The position numbers were made by a program, and so were the translations under genes. The notes below the pieces were generated by a model. That model saw only the letters and a program-made list of their open reading frames with translations. It made no database searches and was not told the origin of the DNA. Below are positions 7,796 through 16,255 of a DNA stretch of 44,849 bases, piece after piece. The DNA comes from JAAYRQ01 sp035647235 (GTDB taxonomy: Bacteria; Bacillota; Syntrophomonadia; Syntrophomonadales; Syntrophomonadaceae). Position 1 is the stretch's first letter; each line of letters begins with the position of its first letter. The DNA lies in the NCBI GenBank assembly GCA_964514235.1, contig CAZEPV010000017.1, positions 1-44,849 of the forward strand, given 5' to 3'.

Positions 7796-8995
7796 ATGCT
7801 GAAGCCGACCATCATTTCTATTTCTATGGCAACTGTTATGGCTGGGGCTGCTATTGCACCTGCACTAGGGGTAATTGCCCAGGCTTTCCCTGATGCAAGT
7901 ACAACCACCATAAAGATGATACTGACCATACCATCTTTGACAATAATACCCTTCACATTTATAACCAGCTTTTTAACTAAAAAGATATCCAAGCGTACTA
8001 TCCTACTAATAGGCTTATGCACATACTTAATAGGTGGTTTAGGACCTCAATTTATGCCGACAATTGAGCTTGTGCTATTTTTCCGCTTACTTTTGGGGGC
8101 TAGTGTGGGAATTTTAATGCCCTTATCGGAATCCTTAATTTACGACTATTATACGGGCCAAGAACGGGCACAGATGATGGGCTATAACACTTCTTTTAGT
8201 AACTTTGGTAGTATTATCACTATGTTAGCAGCAGGTTGGCTGGCAACCCTAGGGTGGAAACAACCATTTAACGTTTATCTCTTGGGAATTGTTATTTTCC
8301 TGCTAGTCTATTTTTTCCTACCCAAAGAAAAAGTACGTATACCTCCGGCACACGAAAGGAATTTGAGGATTCCTTTTTCTGTTTATGGATATGCTTTAGC
8401 AATGGGTGGGGTAATTTTGGCCTATTATGCTTTGTCGACTAACATGGCCCTCTTTTTGGAAGAAGCCAACTTAGGCGGCCCAGCTCTCGCTGGCATGGCC
8501 GTTTCTTTTGCAGCTGTGGGAGGAATGATTACTAGCTTTTTCTTGGTGCCGATAATGGGTTTTTTCAAAGTATTTCTTATTCCAGTAATGTTGCTAGCTA
8601 TGGGTGGCTCTTTTTTAATGCTAACCCTGGCAAAACATATATTTATAATTATGCTTGGTGCGTGTATCATTGGCTTTGCCCAAGGGACACTATTTCCAGT
8701 ACTAACCATGAATGCCTTAAATCATGTAAAATTGCACCAGACAGATAGGGCCATAGCTGTCTTAACGACTTTCATATTTACTGGACAGTTTTTGTCACCC
8801 GTATTGCTAGATATGTTTAGCAATATTTTCAATCAAACTTCTCTTAGATTTCAATTCGCACTCCTAGCAGGAAGTCTTTTTGTTTTTGTAATAATAATCT
8901 TTTTATCATTGATTAAAAAAGTTATAGAAAAAGCTACAGAAACCTACTCTGCCGAAGTTGAAGAAGAGCAAGCTGAATTGCCCATAGATGCTTGA
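7796..8995 (+). CDS. MFS-family transporter
   Basis: A 399-residue polytopic membrane protein of the major facilitator superfamily, with about 12 hydrophobic segments. Segment 1 starts almost at the N-terminus and contains MAGAAIAPALG. A charged loop, FLTKKISKRTILLIG, sits in the usual MFS position between segments 2 and 3, and FFRLLLGASVGILMPLSESL in segment 4 resembles drug-efflux transporters. The C-terminal tail is acidic. The substrate cannot be told. The ATG at 7796 has no well-spaced ribosome site; an in-frame ATT 12 nt upstream is better spaced from GAAGGG, but ATT starts are rare. It is the only plus-strand gene here, convergent with rpsI and divergent from brxA, with its own promoter, so it is an independent unit. 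Confidence 0.85.
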   Translation: MLKPTIISISMATVMAGAAIAPALGVIAQAFPDASTTTIKMILTIPSLTIIPFTFITSFLTKKISKRTILLIGLCTYLIGGLGPQFMPTIELVLFFRLLLGASVGILMPLSESLIYDYYTGQERAQMMGYNTSFSNFGSIITMLAAGWLATLGWKQPFNVYLLGIVIFLLVYFFLPKEKVRIPPAHERNLRIPFSVYGYALAMGGVILAYYALSTNMALFLEEANLGGPALAGMAVSFAAVGGMITSFFLVPIMGFFKVFLIPVMLLAMGGSFLMLTLAKHIFIIMLGACIIGFAQGTLFPVLTMNALNHVKLHQTDRAIAVLTTFIFTGQFLSPVLLDMFSNIFNQTSLRFQFALLAGSLFVFVIIIFLSLIKKVIEKATETYSAEVEEEQAELPIDA

Positions 8996-9015
8996 AGTGG
9001 CTATATTATATGAAC

Positions 9016-9047
9016 AAAAAACCCCGAAAGCACTTGGCCTTCAGGGT
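9016..9047 (-). terminator. Rho-independent terminator of the ribosomal cluster after rpsI
   Basis: On the minus strand an 11-bp stem (ACCCTGAAGGC with GCTTTCGGGGT, including two G-T pairs) closes a 5-nt loop and is followed by a run of T. It starts 18 nt after the rpsI stop and ends about 20 bp from the stop of the convergent MFS gene. Confidence 0.9.
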
Positions 9048-9064
9048 TCCTGAAATCTTGATTA

Positions 9065-9457
9065 TTATCTCTTGGAATATTGTGGTGCTTTTCTGGCTTT
9101 ATGTAAGCCATACTTTTTACGTTCTTTCATGCGAGGGTCACGAGTTAAGAATCCTGCTCTTTTTAATTCTGGTCTTAGATCAGGATTAGCTTTTATTAAG
9201 GCCCTTGCAATACCTAATTGTACTGAGCCAGCTTGTCCAGTGACTCCGCCACCATTAACCCTACATATTACATCATATCTGCCTATTGTGCTTGTAAGTT
9301 CTAGTGGTTGTTGGACAATAAGGCGACTAGTTTTATTAGGGAAAAAATCTTCGAACTGTCTATCATTTATTACGATAGTGCCATTGCCTGGTACTAATCT
9401 AACCCTAGCAATAGCTTTTTTTCTTCTCCCAGTTCCCCAGTATTGTACCTTCGCCAT
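9065..9457 (-). CDS. rpsI: 30S ribosomal protein S9
   Basis: S9, 130 residues, the usual length. It binds the 3' domain of 16S rRNA in the 30S head, and its basic C-terminal tail reaches towards the P-site tRNA. Visible hallmarks are the opening YWGTGRRKKAIARVRL, the GGGVTGQAGS segment, DPRMKERKKYG and the terminal QYSKR. It begins 12 nt after rplM, the usual L13-S9 pair, and is the last gene before a strong terminator. ATG start with an AAGGAGGA site upstream. Confidence 0.98.
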   Translation of the reverse strand: MAKVQYWGTGRRKKAIARVRLVPGNGTIVINDRQFEDFFPNKTSRLIVQQPLELTSTIGRYDVICRVNGGGVTGQAGSVQLGIARALIKANPDLRPELKRAGFLTRDPRMKERKKYGLHKARKAPQYSKR

Positions 9458-9469
9458 AATCTATCCTCC

Positions 9470-9904
9470 TTACCCTCTGAGTTCACGAACTTCAGGCTTT
9501 TGTGCTTGATGTGGATGTTCGCTACCTCGGTATACTTTTAATTTAGTGAATAATTTTCTACCTAAACGGTTTTTGGGTAACATACCCATAACCGCAACTT
9601 CAATCGCCTTTTCAGGTTTTTTATTTAGTAATTCCCTATAAGACGTTTCTTTTAAACCACCTGGGTATCCACTATGGTGGCGATATTTCTTTTGGTCTAG
9701 TTTATTGCCAGTTAATACAATCTCTTCAGCATTAATTATTATTACGAAATCCCCCGTATCAACGTGTGGGGTGTATTCTGGCTTATGTTTGCCTCTTAAA
9801 AGAGTGGCAACTTCTGATGCAAGTCGTCCCAATGTCTGGCCACTAGCATCTATAAGGTACCATTTACGTTCAACCTCTAATGGCTTCGCCATATATGTTT
9901 TCAC
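9470..9904 (-). CDS. rplM: 50S ribosomal protein L13
   Basis: L13, 144 residues, an early-assembly 23S rRNA-binding protein. Characteristic segments are KWYLIDASGQTLGRLAS, the HVDTGDFVIIINAE block and GMLPKNRLGR. The likely start is GTG at 9904, six bases after a GGAGGG site; an ATG overlapping it reads straight into TGA. It is separated from truA by 171 nt containing a sigma-A promoter and a structured leader, so rplM-rpsI can be made independently of the genes upstream. L13 leaders of low-GC Gram-positives are known autoregulatory sites; that it works so here is inference. Confidence 0.98.
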   Translation of the reverse strand: MKTYMAKPLEVERKWYLIDASGQTLGRLASEVATLLRGKHKPEYTPHVDTGDFVIIINAEEIVLTGNKLDQKKYRHHSGYPGGLKETSYRELLNKKPEKAIEVAVMGMLPKNRLGRKLFTKLKVYRGSEHPHQAQKPEVRELRG

Positions 9905-9985
9905 ATTTGTCCCTCCTGTGTCTCAAATGAAGCCTATAATGCTTCCTGGGAACGGGGCTGAACCAAGGGGCATTTTTAGACTACC
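9905..9985 (-). promoter_or_regulatory. Probable L13 leader (5' UTR of rplM-rpsI)
   Basis: The transcript from the promoter at 9991-10020 would carry about 80 nt before rplM. It can fold with GTCT-AAAATG near the 5' end pairing with CATTT-AGAC near the ribosome site, enclosing a GAAGC/GCTTC hairpin with a 7-nt loop. Position and compact multi-branch shape fit the L13 leader family (Rfam L13_leader); I could not run a covariance search. Confidence 0.55.
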
Positions 9986-9990
9986 ATATC

Positions 9991-10020
9991 ATATTACCGA
10001 AAATCAAATACCCTTGTCAA
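9991..10020 (-). promoter_or_regulatory. Sigma-A promoter of rplM-rpsI
   Basis: On the minus strand a perfect TTGACA (10015-10020), an 18-bp spacer and TAATAT (9991-9996). It lies in the 171-nt gap after truA. Upstream of it AGTTGCA and TGCAACT form a 7-bp inverted repeat with a loop of about 20 nt, which has no T run and is not a terminator. Confidence 0.75.
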
Positions 10021-10075
10021 GATAAGTTGCAAATTTCCCTTATATTCCCCCTGCAACTGTCCTTTCTTTTACTTC

Positions 10076-10810
10076 CTAATATTTAACTTCCACCAAATAC
10101 AAGCCTTGTGGCGGGGCGGTAGCACTTGCTAGTCTCCGATCTTTGGCCAATATTATTTCCTTGACTCGGGCAGGGGGCATCTGGTTTTGACCTACCTCTA
10201 ATAATACCCCCATAATAATTCGTATCATATTATATAGGAATCCATTTGCTTCAATAAAATAATCTATATAATCATCTTCCTCGATAAAATAGCAATCCAT
10301 AACATTTCGTACATAACTTTTAACCGATGAACCACTAGCACAGAAGGATTTGAAGTCATGTTCACCTTTTATATAATCACAAGCAGCCTGCATAGCTAAC
10401 ATGTCCAGGGGTTTGCTATAAGATAGGGCATAATTTCTTACAAAGGTCCGCCCTACTTTATGACGATAGATTCTATATTTATATAATTTAGATACTGCAT
10501 CATACCTAGGGTGAAATGTGGATGGCACTAGTAGGCTTGCTAAGACTCTGATATCACTAGGTAAGACACTATTTAATGCAAAAGGCCATTTCTCTGGGGG
10601 TATACTACTCTTGGTATCGAATGTTACTACCTGGCCTAAGGCATGTACCCCAGTATCAGTACGGCCAGCACTTATAATCGGCTGTTCGGTACCAATCAGT
10701 TTTAATATACCCTTTTCAATTTCTGCTTGAATGGTAGGGGCGTTTTTCTGTCTTTGGAATCCATGATAATTGCTGCCATCATATTCAATAATTAATTTTA
10801 TTCTGTGCAT
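10076..10810 (-). CDS. truA: tRNA pseudouridine(38-40) synthase TruA
   Basis: A 244-residue enzyme that isomerises uridines 38-40 of the tRNA anticodon arm to pseudouridine. The catalytic aspartate is D52 in the conserved SAGRTDTGVHALGQV motif. The N-terminal IIEYDGSNYHGFQRQ and the later FHPRYDAVSKLYKYRI also match the family. It follows ecfT by 29 nt on the same strand, the usual Firmicute order ecfA1-ecfA2-ecfT-truA-rplM-rpsI. ATG start; length and frame look normal. Confidence 0.97.
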   Translation of the reverse strand: MHRIKLIIEYDGSNYHGFQRQKNAPTIQAEIEKGILKLIGTEQPIISAGRTDTGVHALGQVVTFDTKSSIPPEKWPFALNSVLPSDIRVLASLLVPSTFHPRYDAVSKLYKYRIYRHKVGRTFVRNYALSYSKPLDMLAMQAACDYIKGEHDFKSFCASGSSVKSYVRNVMDCYFIEEDDYIDYFIEANGFLYNMIRIIMGVLLEVGQNQMPPARVKEIILAKDRRLASATAPPQGLYLVEVKY

Positions 10811-10839
10811 TTTTTCTCCTTATAAGGCCAGATTTTTAT

Positions 10840-11625
10840 CTAAACAAAAGTAAATATGATAATAGGTAATAAAGCAAATAGATAAAGATAATCCATTTTT
10901 TCAATTTCTAGACTATATAAATAACTTCTTTTTTGGCTACTATCATAGCAGCGTACTTCCATAGCTGTGGCGATATCACTTGCTCGATTAAAGGATATTC
11001 TGAACAAGGGTATTAACAAGGAAAACATACCTTGGAGCTTATCTTTAATATTACCCTTTTGAAAGTTGATGCCCCGACTTTTCTGAGCCAAATGTATTCT
11101 TTGGGCTTCCTCCATAAACAAGGGTATGAATCTTAAACTTATAGTCATAATCATAACTAATTCTTCTATAGGTAAACCGAGACGACCAAAAGGTTTAAGT
11201 AGCTTTTCTATTCCATTCATTAGGGCAGAAGGACTAGTAGTAGAGGTTAAAACCCTAATTATTATTAATAATAAGCATATCCTTATACTCAAGGATAGAG
11301 CCATTTGGACTGCAAGGGTGCTTACACTAAATTTATAAACTTCGAAAAATGGAGGCCCCTTTACTAATAGCAGTTGTAAAAATACGGTTATAAATATAAG
11401 CCAAGCGAAAGTCCTTATGGCTTCCAAATAAACCTTGATTTTCACCTTACTTACCCATACAAGATAAAAAGTTGGTATAAGGATAAATAGTAATTTATAG
11501 GGGAATGTTGCCAAGACAATTAGAATTAATAAAACTGCACTTATAATTATTTTAGTTCTGGCATCTAAATTGTGTAAAATGGAATCCAATGGTATATATT
11601 GACCAAATTTCATTCCTTTATACAT
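10840..11625 (-). CDS. ecfT: ECF transporter transmembrane component EcfT
   Basis: A 261-residue membrane protein, the T-component of a group II energy-coupling factor transporter shared by several vitamin-binding S-components. The opening, GQYIPLDSILHNLDARTKI, is typical, and several hydrophobic segments follow. The helical coupling region includes ALMNGIEKLLKPFGRLGLP and the Ala-Arg-Gly-like element QKSRGINFQKG, which contacts the two ATPases. It sits 15 nt after ecfA2 and completes the energising module; no S-component gene is in the window. Confidence 0.95.
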   Translation of the reverse strand: MYKGMKFGQYIPLDSILHNLDARTKIIISAVLLILIVLATFPYKLLFILIPTFYLVWVSKVKIKVYLEAIRTFAWLIFITVFLQLLLVKGPPFFEVYKFSVSTLAVQMALSLSIRICLLLIIIRVLTSTTSPSALMNGIEKLLKPFGRLGLPIEELVMIMTISLRFIPLFMEEAQRIHLAQKSRGINFQKGNIKDKLQGMFSLLIPLFRISFNRASDIATAMEVRCYDSSQKRSYLYSLEIEKMDYLYLFALLPIIIFTFV

Positions 11626-11640
11626 TTGTATTCTCCCCAG

Positions 11641-12495
11641 TTAATCTGCTAGATGGCCGCTAACGAGTGTAGCGATGATTTCCTCTATGAGTGCATCTTC
11701 AGTCCAATTTTCAAGTCTAAGATCAAAGCCTTTTTTCTTTAATTTAATAGCTGTTTCCATATAGGCTGGTAAAGGATGTGAAAGAGTTTTTAGGCTGTCA
11801 AGTTTTTCGGGTCGCAAATCTGAGGACAAAACCATGGCTACCCGACCCTTAGATATTATATAGATTTCGTCACACATTTCTAGTAGATAGCTAAGGTCAT
11901 GGGAAACAATGACTACGGTTTTGTTGCTGTCCCTAAGCCTTAATATAAGCTTCTGTAAGTCTTGACGTCCAGGATAATCTAAAGCTGCGGTAGGTTCGTC
12001 TAGTAAAATATATTTTCTATCTAGAGCCAATATAGTCGCAATGGCTACCCTTCTTTTTTCTCCACTACTAAGGTTTTCTATTCTTCTATCTTTGTACTTT
12101 GCACCTGGTAAACCCACTATTTCCATACTTTCTAAAACTCGGTTTTTAATTTCAGCCTGCTTTAATTTCAGAAAGGTTAAGCTATAAGCAATTTCATCAA
12201 ATACCCTATCTAAAATAAACTGCATTTCCGGAAATTGAAATACTAAACCCACACTATTTACAAATGTATTCTGGGTATTTACTTTTATGTCATTATCAAT
12301 AATTACTTGGCCTTTTTGAACTGTTAATAAACCAGCCAATATTTGTAATAATGTGGTTTTACCCGAGCTAGTAGCACCCATTATTCCTACAATGGTATTT
12401 TCCCGTATTTCTAGTGATATGTTTTCAAGTACTAGCTTTTCAAAGGGTCTCCCTATTTGATAAGTATAGCTAATATTTTCTAGCTTAATTGACAT
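11641..12495 (-). CDS. ecfA2: ECF transporter ATPase EcfA2
   Basis: The second ATP-binding subunit of the ECF transporter module, 284 residues. Walker A is GATSSGKT at residues 40-47, the Q-loop region VFQFPEMQF is at about 85-93, the signature is LSSGE (142-146, with Ser in place of the third-position Gly of LSGGQ), and Walker B is YILLDEP with the usual ALD following. It overlaps the end of ecfA1 by 16 nt and probably forms a heterodimer with it under EcfT. The overlap implies translational coupling. Confidence 0.95.
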   Translation of the reverse strand: MSIKLENISYTYQIGRPFEKLVLENISLEIRENTIVGIMGATSSGKTTLLQILAGLLTVQKGQVIIDNDIKVNTQNTFVNSVGLVFQFPEMQFILDRVFDEIAYSLTFLKLKQAEIKNRVLESMEIVGLPGAKYKDRRIENLSSGEKRRVAIATILALDRKYILLDEPTAALDYPGRQDLQKLILRLRDSNKTVVIVSHDLSYLLEMCDEIYIISKGRVAMVLSSDLRPEKLDSLKTLSHPLPAYMETAIKLKKKGFDLRLENWTEDALIEEIIATLVSGHLAD

Positions 12496-13310
12496 ATTTC
12501 TTCCACCAATTCTTCAACGGTTAAAGAGTTACTAGATAGTTGTAGTTTTCCTTGGGCCTTAGCCTTTAGCTTATCTATGAGTTTTATTACTTCTATTTGT
12601 TCAATGCCCAGTTTTTCTAACTTTTCTGTATTCATGGATAAGTCAGATGGCTGTAGAATCCCTTTTATTGTTCCCTCATCTAGTAATACAATCCTATCTG
12701 CATGAATAACCTCTTCTAAATCATGGGTAATCATTATTACAGTCGTTTTAAGATTGCGGTTAATTTTGATAATATTCTGGATTATGCTCTGTTTGCTTTG
12801 GCTATCTAGCATAACAGTAGGTTCATCTAAAACTAAATACTCGGGGTTCATTGCCAACAAGCCAGCCAAAGCAACTTTTTGTTTTTGTCCCCCAGATAAA
12901 AGATAAGGAGGATGTTTTTTAAACTCCTCCATTGATACCATTCTAAGAGCTGTATCAACTCTATCCCTTATCTCTTGAGTGGGTAGCCCTAAGTTTCCAG
13001 GGCCAAATGCCACATCTTCCTCTACTAAATTAAAGATTATTTGGTTATCTGGCGAAGGTAATAATAAGCCTACCTTTTTTCGTATCTTAACTAAATCTTG
13101 CTTATCTGTAATTTTTAGCCCATCTACCGTTATTAGCCCGCTACTAGGAATAAGCATACCGTTGAGCAAACGAGCTAGGGTTGATTTTCCAGAAGCATTT
13201 TTCCCTACAACTGCTATAAATTCCCCTACCGCTATATCTAAGGTTATGTTTACTAAAGCTGCTTGGTTGCTATGGGGATAAGTATAAGATACATTCCGTA
13301 AACTAATCAT
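12480..13310 (-). CDS. ecfA1: ECF transporter ATPase EcfA1
   Basis: ATP-binding subunit of the ECF transporter, 276 residues. Walker A GKNASGKS is at 36-43, the Q-loop region LLPSPDNQI at about 83-91, the signature LSGGQ at 138-142, Walker B YLVLDEP at 158-164, and the H-loop is in MITHDLEEV. It begins only 5 nt after rplQ, so it is probably made on the ribosomal-protein transcript. This arrangement is common in Firmicutes and ties vitamin uptake to growth rate. Confidence 0.95.
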   Translation of the reverse strand: MISLRNVSYTYPHSNQAALVNITLDIAVGEFIAVVGKNASGKSTLARLLNGMLIPSSGLITVDGLKITDKQDLVKIRKKVGLLLPSPDNQIIFNLVEEDVAFGPGNLGLPTQEIRDRVDTALRMVSMEEFKKHPPYLLSGGQKQKVALAGLLAMNPEYLVLDEPTVMLDSQSKQSIIQNIIKINRNLKTTVIMITHDLEEVIHADRIVLLDEGTIKGILQPSDLSMNTEKLEKLGIEQIEVIKLIDKLKAKAQGKLQLSSNSLTVEELVEEICQLS

Positions 13311-13315
13311 CTTAA

Positions 13316-13657
13316 TTAGTCAACCAGTTCTAATATTACCATAGGAGCGCCATCTCCCTTACGATAGCCAGTTTTAATTATACGAGTATAGCCGCCTTGA
13401 CGGTCAGCATAACGACTAGCGATATCTGAAAATAGTTTTTCTACCGCAGAATCGTTGGTAATATAAGATAAGGCTTGCCTTCTCGAATGTAAATCACCCT
13501 TTTTGCCTAAAGTAATCATTTTATCAGTAACTTTCCTTATTTCTTTCGCCCTTGCTTCAGTAGTAGTTATTTTCTCAGCTTCAATTAAAGAGATAACCGA
13601 ATTTTTTAGCACAGCTTTTCTTTGACTACTTGCTAAGCCTAATTTACGTTGACTCAA
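13316..13657 (-). CDS. rplQ: 50S ribosomal protein L17
   Basis: L17, 113 residues, sits near the peptide exit tunnel. It opens with the standard RKLGLASSQRKAVLKN segment (family consensus RKLGR/xRxxHRxA) and ends in ADRQGGYTRIIKTGYRKGD and PMVILELVD. The start is TTG at 13657 with a GGAGGGG ribosome site. The last gene of the alpha operon in the usual order rpoA-rplQ; ecfA1 follows immediately. Confidence 0.98.
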   Translation of the reverse strand: MSQRKLGLASSQRKAVLKNSVISLIEAEKITTTEARAKEIRKVTDKMITLGKKGDLHSRRQALSYITNDSAVEKLFSDIASRYADRQGGYTRIIKTGYRKGDGAPMVILELVD

Positions 13658-13673
13658 AAAGGGCCCCTCCTTT

Positions 13674-14624
13674 CTAATCTTCAGGTTGCTTTAATGCTAA
13701 ATCTAGTTCGCCAAGCTTTCTTTCTATTTCCTCTAAAGATTTTTGGCCTAGATTCCTAATTTTGCTCATTTCTTCCCTAGTTTTTTCAATTAGTTCACCA
13801 ACGGTATTAATATTAGCTCTCTTAAGACCGTTTGAAGCCCTAACTGATAATTCTAATTCCTCGATAGACATTTCTAGAACTTTGTCTTTCTTTTCTTCCT
13901 CTTTTTCTACAAGTATCTCGACTTCTGCATAAGTATCATCAATTTCGGTAAATAATTTTAGATACTCAATTAAAATCTGAGCTGACAAACTAATAGACTC
14001 TTCTGGAGTAATGCTACCGTCTGTCCATATTTCTAAAGTTAGACTATCATAGTCTGTCCTTTTCCCTACTCGAGCATTATCTACAGTATAATTAACCCGA
14101 TTTACTGGAGTATAAATAGAATCAATAGGAATTAAACCTATTATTTCATCATCTTTTATAGGTTGTTGGTCTGCTACTACGTAGCCACGACCTCTTTCCA
14201 CAGTTAACTCCATTTCCAATTTAGCCCCCTCACCTAGGGTAGCTATATGCAAATCTGGGTTTAAGACTTCTATTTCAGCATCGGGTTCAATATCCCCAGC
14301 TGTAACTTTTTTAGGACCAACTTGTTCAATTCTAATAGTTTTACGTTCATTACTATCATAACGTAAAATCATTCTTTTGATATTTAAAATCATTTCCGTA
14401 GTATCTTCAACTATGTCGGGTAAAATTGAAAACTCATGTAAGACTCCATCAATCTTGATAGAAGTCACTGCCGCACCTGGTAAAGACGATAAAAGTACCC
14501 TACGCAATGAGTTGCCTAAAGTAGTACCATAACCTCTTTCTAATGGCTCAATAACGAATTTACCATAGTTAGCTTCAGCTATCTTTTCTACACAATCAAT
14601 CCTAGGTTTTTCCATTTCTAACAT
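13674..14624 (-). CDS. rpoA: RNA polymerase alpha subunit
   Basis: Alpha subunit, 316 residues, the usual length. The N-terminal assembly domain contains FVIEPLERGYGTTLGNSLRRVLL; the C-terminal DNA- and activator-binding domain (about residues 245-316) contains LELSVRASNGLKRANI and IRNLGQKSLEEIERKL, joined by an acidic, lysine-rich linker. ATG start eight bases after GGAGGGGA. An in-frame ATG three codons later is possible but less well spaced. It lies between rpsD and rplQ, standard alpha-operon order. Confidence 0.98.
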   Translation of the reverse strand: MLEMEKPRIDCVEKIAEANYGKFVIEPLERGYGTTLGNSLRRVLLSSLPGAAVTSIKIDGVLHEFSILPDIVEDTTEMILNIKRMILRYDSNERKTIRIEQVGPKKVTAGDIEPDAEIEVLNPDLHIATLGEGAKLEMELTVERGRGYVVADQQPIKDDEIIGLIPIDSIYTPVNRVNYTVDNARVGKRTDYDSLTLEIWTDGSITPEESISLSAQILIEYLKLFTEIDDTYAEVEILVEKEEEKKDKVLEMSIEELELSVRASNGLKRANINTVGELIEKTREEMSKIRNLGQKSLEEIERKLGELDLALKQPED

Positions 14625-14659
14625 CTAGGCTATCCCCTCCTTCATAATTAAGAGGTTTT

Positions 14660-15289
14660 TTATCTAGAGTAGAGCTCAACAATTAATTGTTCCCTAACTG
14701 GAGTATCAATTTGCTCCCTAATTGGATAAGCTAGAACAGTACCTGTTAAGGTCTCTACATTAACACTTAACCACTCCGGTGGAGTTTTATAGGCAGCTTG
14801 CTCTTTTAGCTCTTGGAATTTTACTGATGAGGTACTCTTTTCTCTTACTTGTACTACATCGCCTACTTTTAGCAACATTGATGGAATATTAGCCTTTCTA
14901 CCGTTAATTGTAAAGTGGCCATGGCTTACTAATTGTCTTGCCTCTTTTCTGGAGGAGGCAAAACCTAATCTATATACAACATTATCTAATCTTCTCTCGA
15001 CTAGAATAAATAGATTTTCACCAGTAACTCCTTTTTGCCGATCAGCTTTTTCAAAATACCTGCGGAATTGTTTTTCTAAAATTCCATAAGTCCTTCTCAT
15101 TTTTTGCTTTTCCCTTAATTGTAGACCATATTCACTAACCTTTTGTCTACGACTTTGCCCATGAACGCCAGGAGCATAGGGCCTTCTTTCTATGGAGCAT
15201 TTTTCTGAATAGCATCTATCCCCTTTAAGAAATAGTTTTTCCCCTTCCCGGCGGCATTGGCGGCAAACAGCATCTGTATATCTTCCCAC
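14660..15289 (-). CDS. rpsD: 30S ribosomal protein S4, zinc-binding form
   Basis: S4, 209 residues, a primary 16S rRNA-binding protein that nucleates assembly of the 30S body. It has an N-terminal four-cysteine cluster (C9, C12, C26, C31), indicating the zinc-binding form, then YAPGVHGQSRRQKVSEYG and the S4 RNA-binding domain with LDNVVYRLGFASSRKEARQ. GTG start after AAGGAGGGA. Placed between rpsK and rpoA, as in Clostridia; in Bacillus subtilis rpsD lies elsewhere. Confidence 0.98.
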   Translation of the reverse strand: MGRYTDAVCRQCRREGEKLFLKGDRCYSEKCSIERRPYAPGVHGQSRRQKVSEYGLQLREKQKMRRTYGILEKQFRRYFEKADRQKGVTGENLFILVERRLDNVVYRLGFASSRKEARQLVSHGHFTINGRKANIPSMLLKVGDVVQVREKSTSSVKFQELKEQAAYKTPPEWLSVNVETLTGTVLAYPIREQIDTPVREQLIVELYSR

Positions 15290-15306
15290 TTTATCTTATT
15301 CCCTCC

Positions 15307-15699
15307 TTATACTCTTCTTCTTTTAGGTGGTCTACAACCATTATGAGGAATTGGTGTAACATCCTTAATTGCACTTACTTCAAGTCCAGCTGCTTGTAGC
15401 GATCTTATAGCCGCTTCACGACCTGCACCTGGTCCTTTCACATAACATTCTACTTCCTTAAGCCCATGTTCCATGGCAGCTTTAGCTGCATTTTCAGCAG
15501 CTTGTTGGGCCGCAAATGGTGTGCTTTTTCTAGATCCTTTAAAACCGGAACTCCCCGCACTAGCCCAAGAAATTGCATTGCCATGTTTATCAGTTATAGA
15601 AATAACTGTATTGTTAAAGGTAGATTTAATGTGAGCAATTCCTTGTTCGACATTCTTTTTCTCACGTTTTCTAACCCTGGTTGTTGGTCTTTTTGCCAC
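15307..15699 (-). CDS. rpsK: 30S ribosomal protein S11
   Basis: S11, 130 residues, lines the mRNA exit side of the 30S platform. Conserved segments: GIAHIKSTFNNTVISITD, SWASAGSSGFKGSRKSTP, KGPGAGREAAIR and the terminal PHNGCRPPKRRRV. GTG start at 15699 with a GGGGACA site; 21 nt after rpsM and 17 nt before rpsD. Confidence 0.98.
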   Translation of the reverse strand: MAKRPTTRVRKREKKNVEQGIAHIKSTFNNTVISITDKHGNAISWASAGSSGFKGSRKSTPFAAQQAAENAAKAAMEHGLKEVECYVKGPGAGREAAIRSLQAAGLEVSAIKDVTPIPHNGCRPPKRRRV

Positions 15700-15720
15700 T
15701 TAATTGTCCCCTTTCTAAGG

Positions 15721-16089
15721 CTATTTTCTTTTAACACCTGATACTCTTTTTGGCCCTTTACGGGTTCTTGCATTAGTCTTGGTTTTTTGTCCTCTTACTG
15801 GTAAACTACGGCGATGGCGGATTCCCCTATAACAACCCAAATCCATTAATCTTTTAACATCCATATTAACTTGTCTACGCCTGTCACCTTCAACACTATA
15901 GCTTCTATCTATTATATCCCTTAATCTGGAAACTTCATCCTCAGTTAAATCTTTCACTCTTGTGTCTGGGTTTATACCTGCTTCGGTTAGAATTTTCAAG
16001 GAAGAAGATCTGCCTATCCCAAAAATATAGGTAAGAGAAACTTCAACCCTTTTATCGCGCGGTAAATCAACACCTGCTATTCTTGCCAA
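15721..16089 (-). CDS. rpsM: 30S ribosomal protein S13
   Basis: S13, 122 residues, located in the 30S head where it contacts the 50S subunit and the P-site tRNA. It begins ARIAGVDLPRDKRVEVSLTY, contains the helix-hairpin-helix-like GIGRSSSLKIL, and ends in the basic tail with RGQKTKTNARTRKGP. The start codon is TTG at 16089, preceded by GGAGGTGA. It follows rpmJ by 21 nt, the normal order infA-rpmJ-rpsM. Confidence 0.98.
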   Translation of the reverse strand: MARIAGVDLPRDKRVEVSLTYIFGIGRSSSLKILTEAGINPDTRVKDLTEDEVSRLRDIIDRSYSVEGDRRRQVNMDVKRLMDLGCYRGIRHRRSLPVRGQKTKTNARTRKGPKRVSGVKRK

Positions 16090-16110
16090 AAAAATTCACC
16101 TCCAATTATA

Positions 16111-16224
16111 TTATCCTTGTACTTGTTTATGCTTAGGGTTTTCACAAATCACCATGACTTTACCCCTACGCCTAATTATTTTACATTTTTCACACATGGG
16201 TTTTACTGATGGCTTGACTTTCAA
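16111..16224 (-). CDS. rpmJ: 50S ribosomal protein L36, zinc-binding form
   Basis: L36, 37 residues. It begins MKVKPSVKPMCEKCK; the zinc ligands C11, C14, C27 and H32 are all present, so this is the zinc-dependent form. The start codon is TTG at 16224, six bases after GGAGGT. It sits between infA and rpsM, its usual place. Confidence 0.97.
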   Translation of the reverse strand: MKVKPSVKPMCEKCKIIRRRGKVMVICENPKHKQVQG

Positions 16225-16255
16225 ATTAGTACCTCCTTAATTAGAGCAAATTAGC

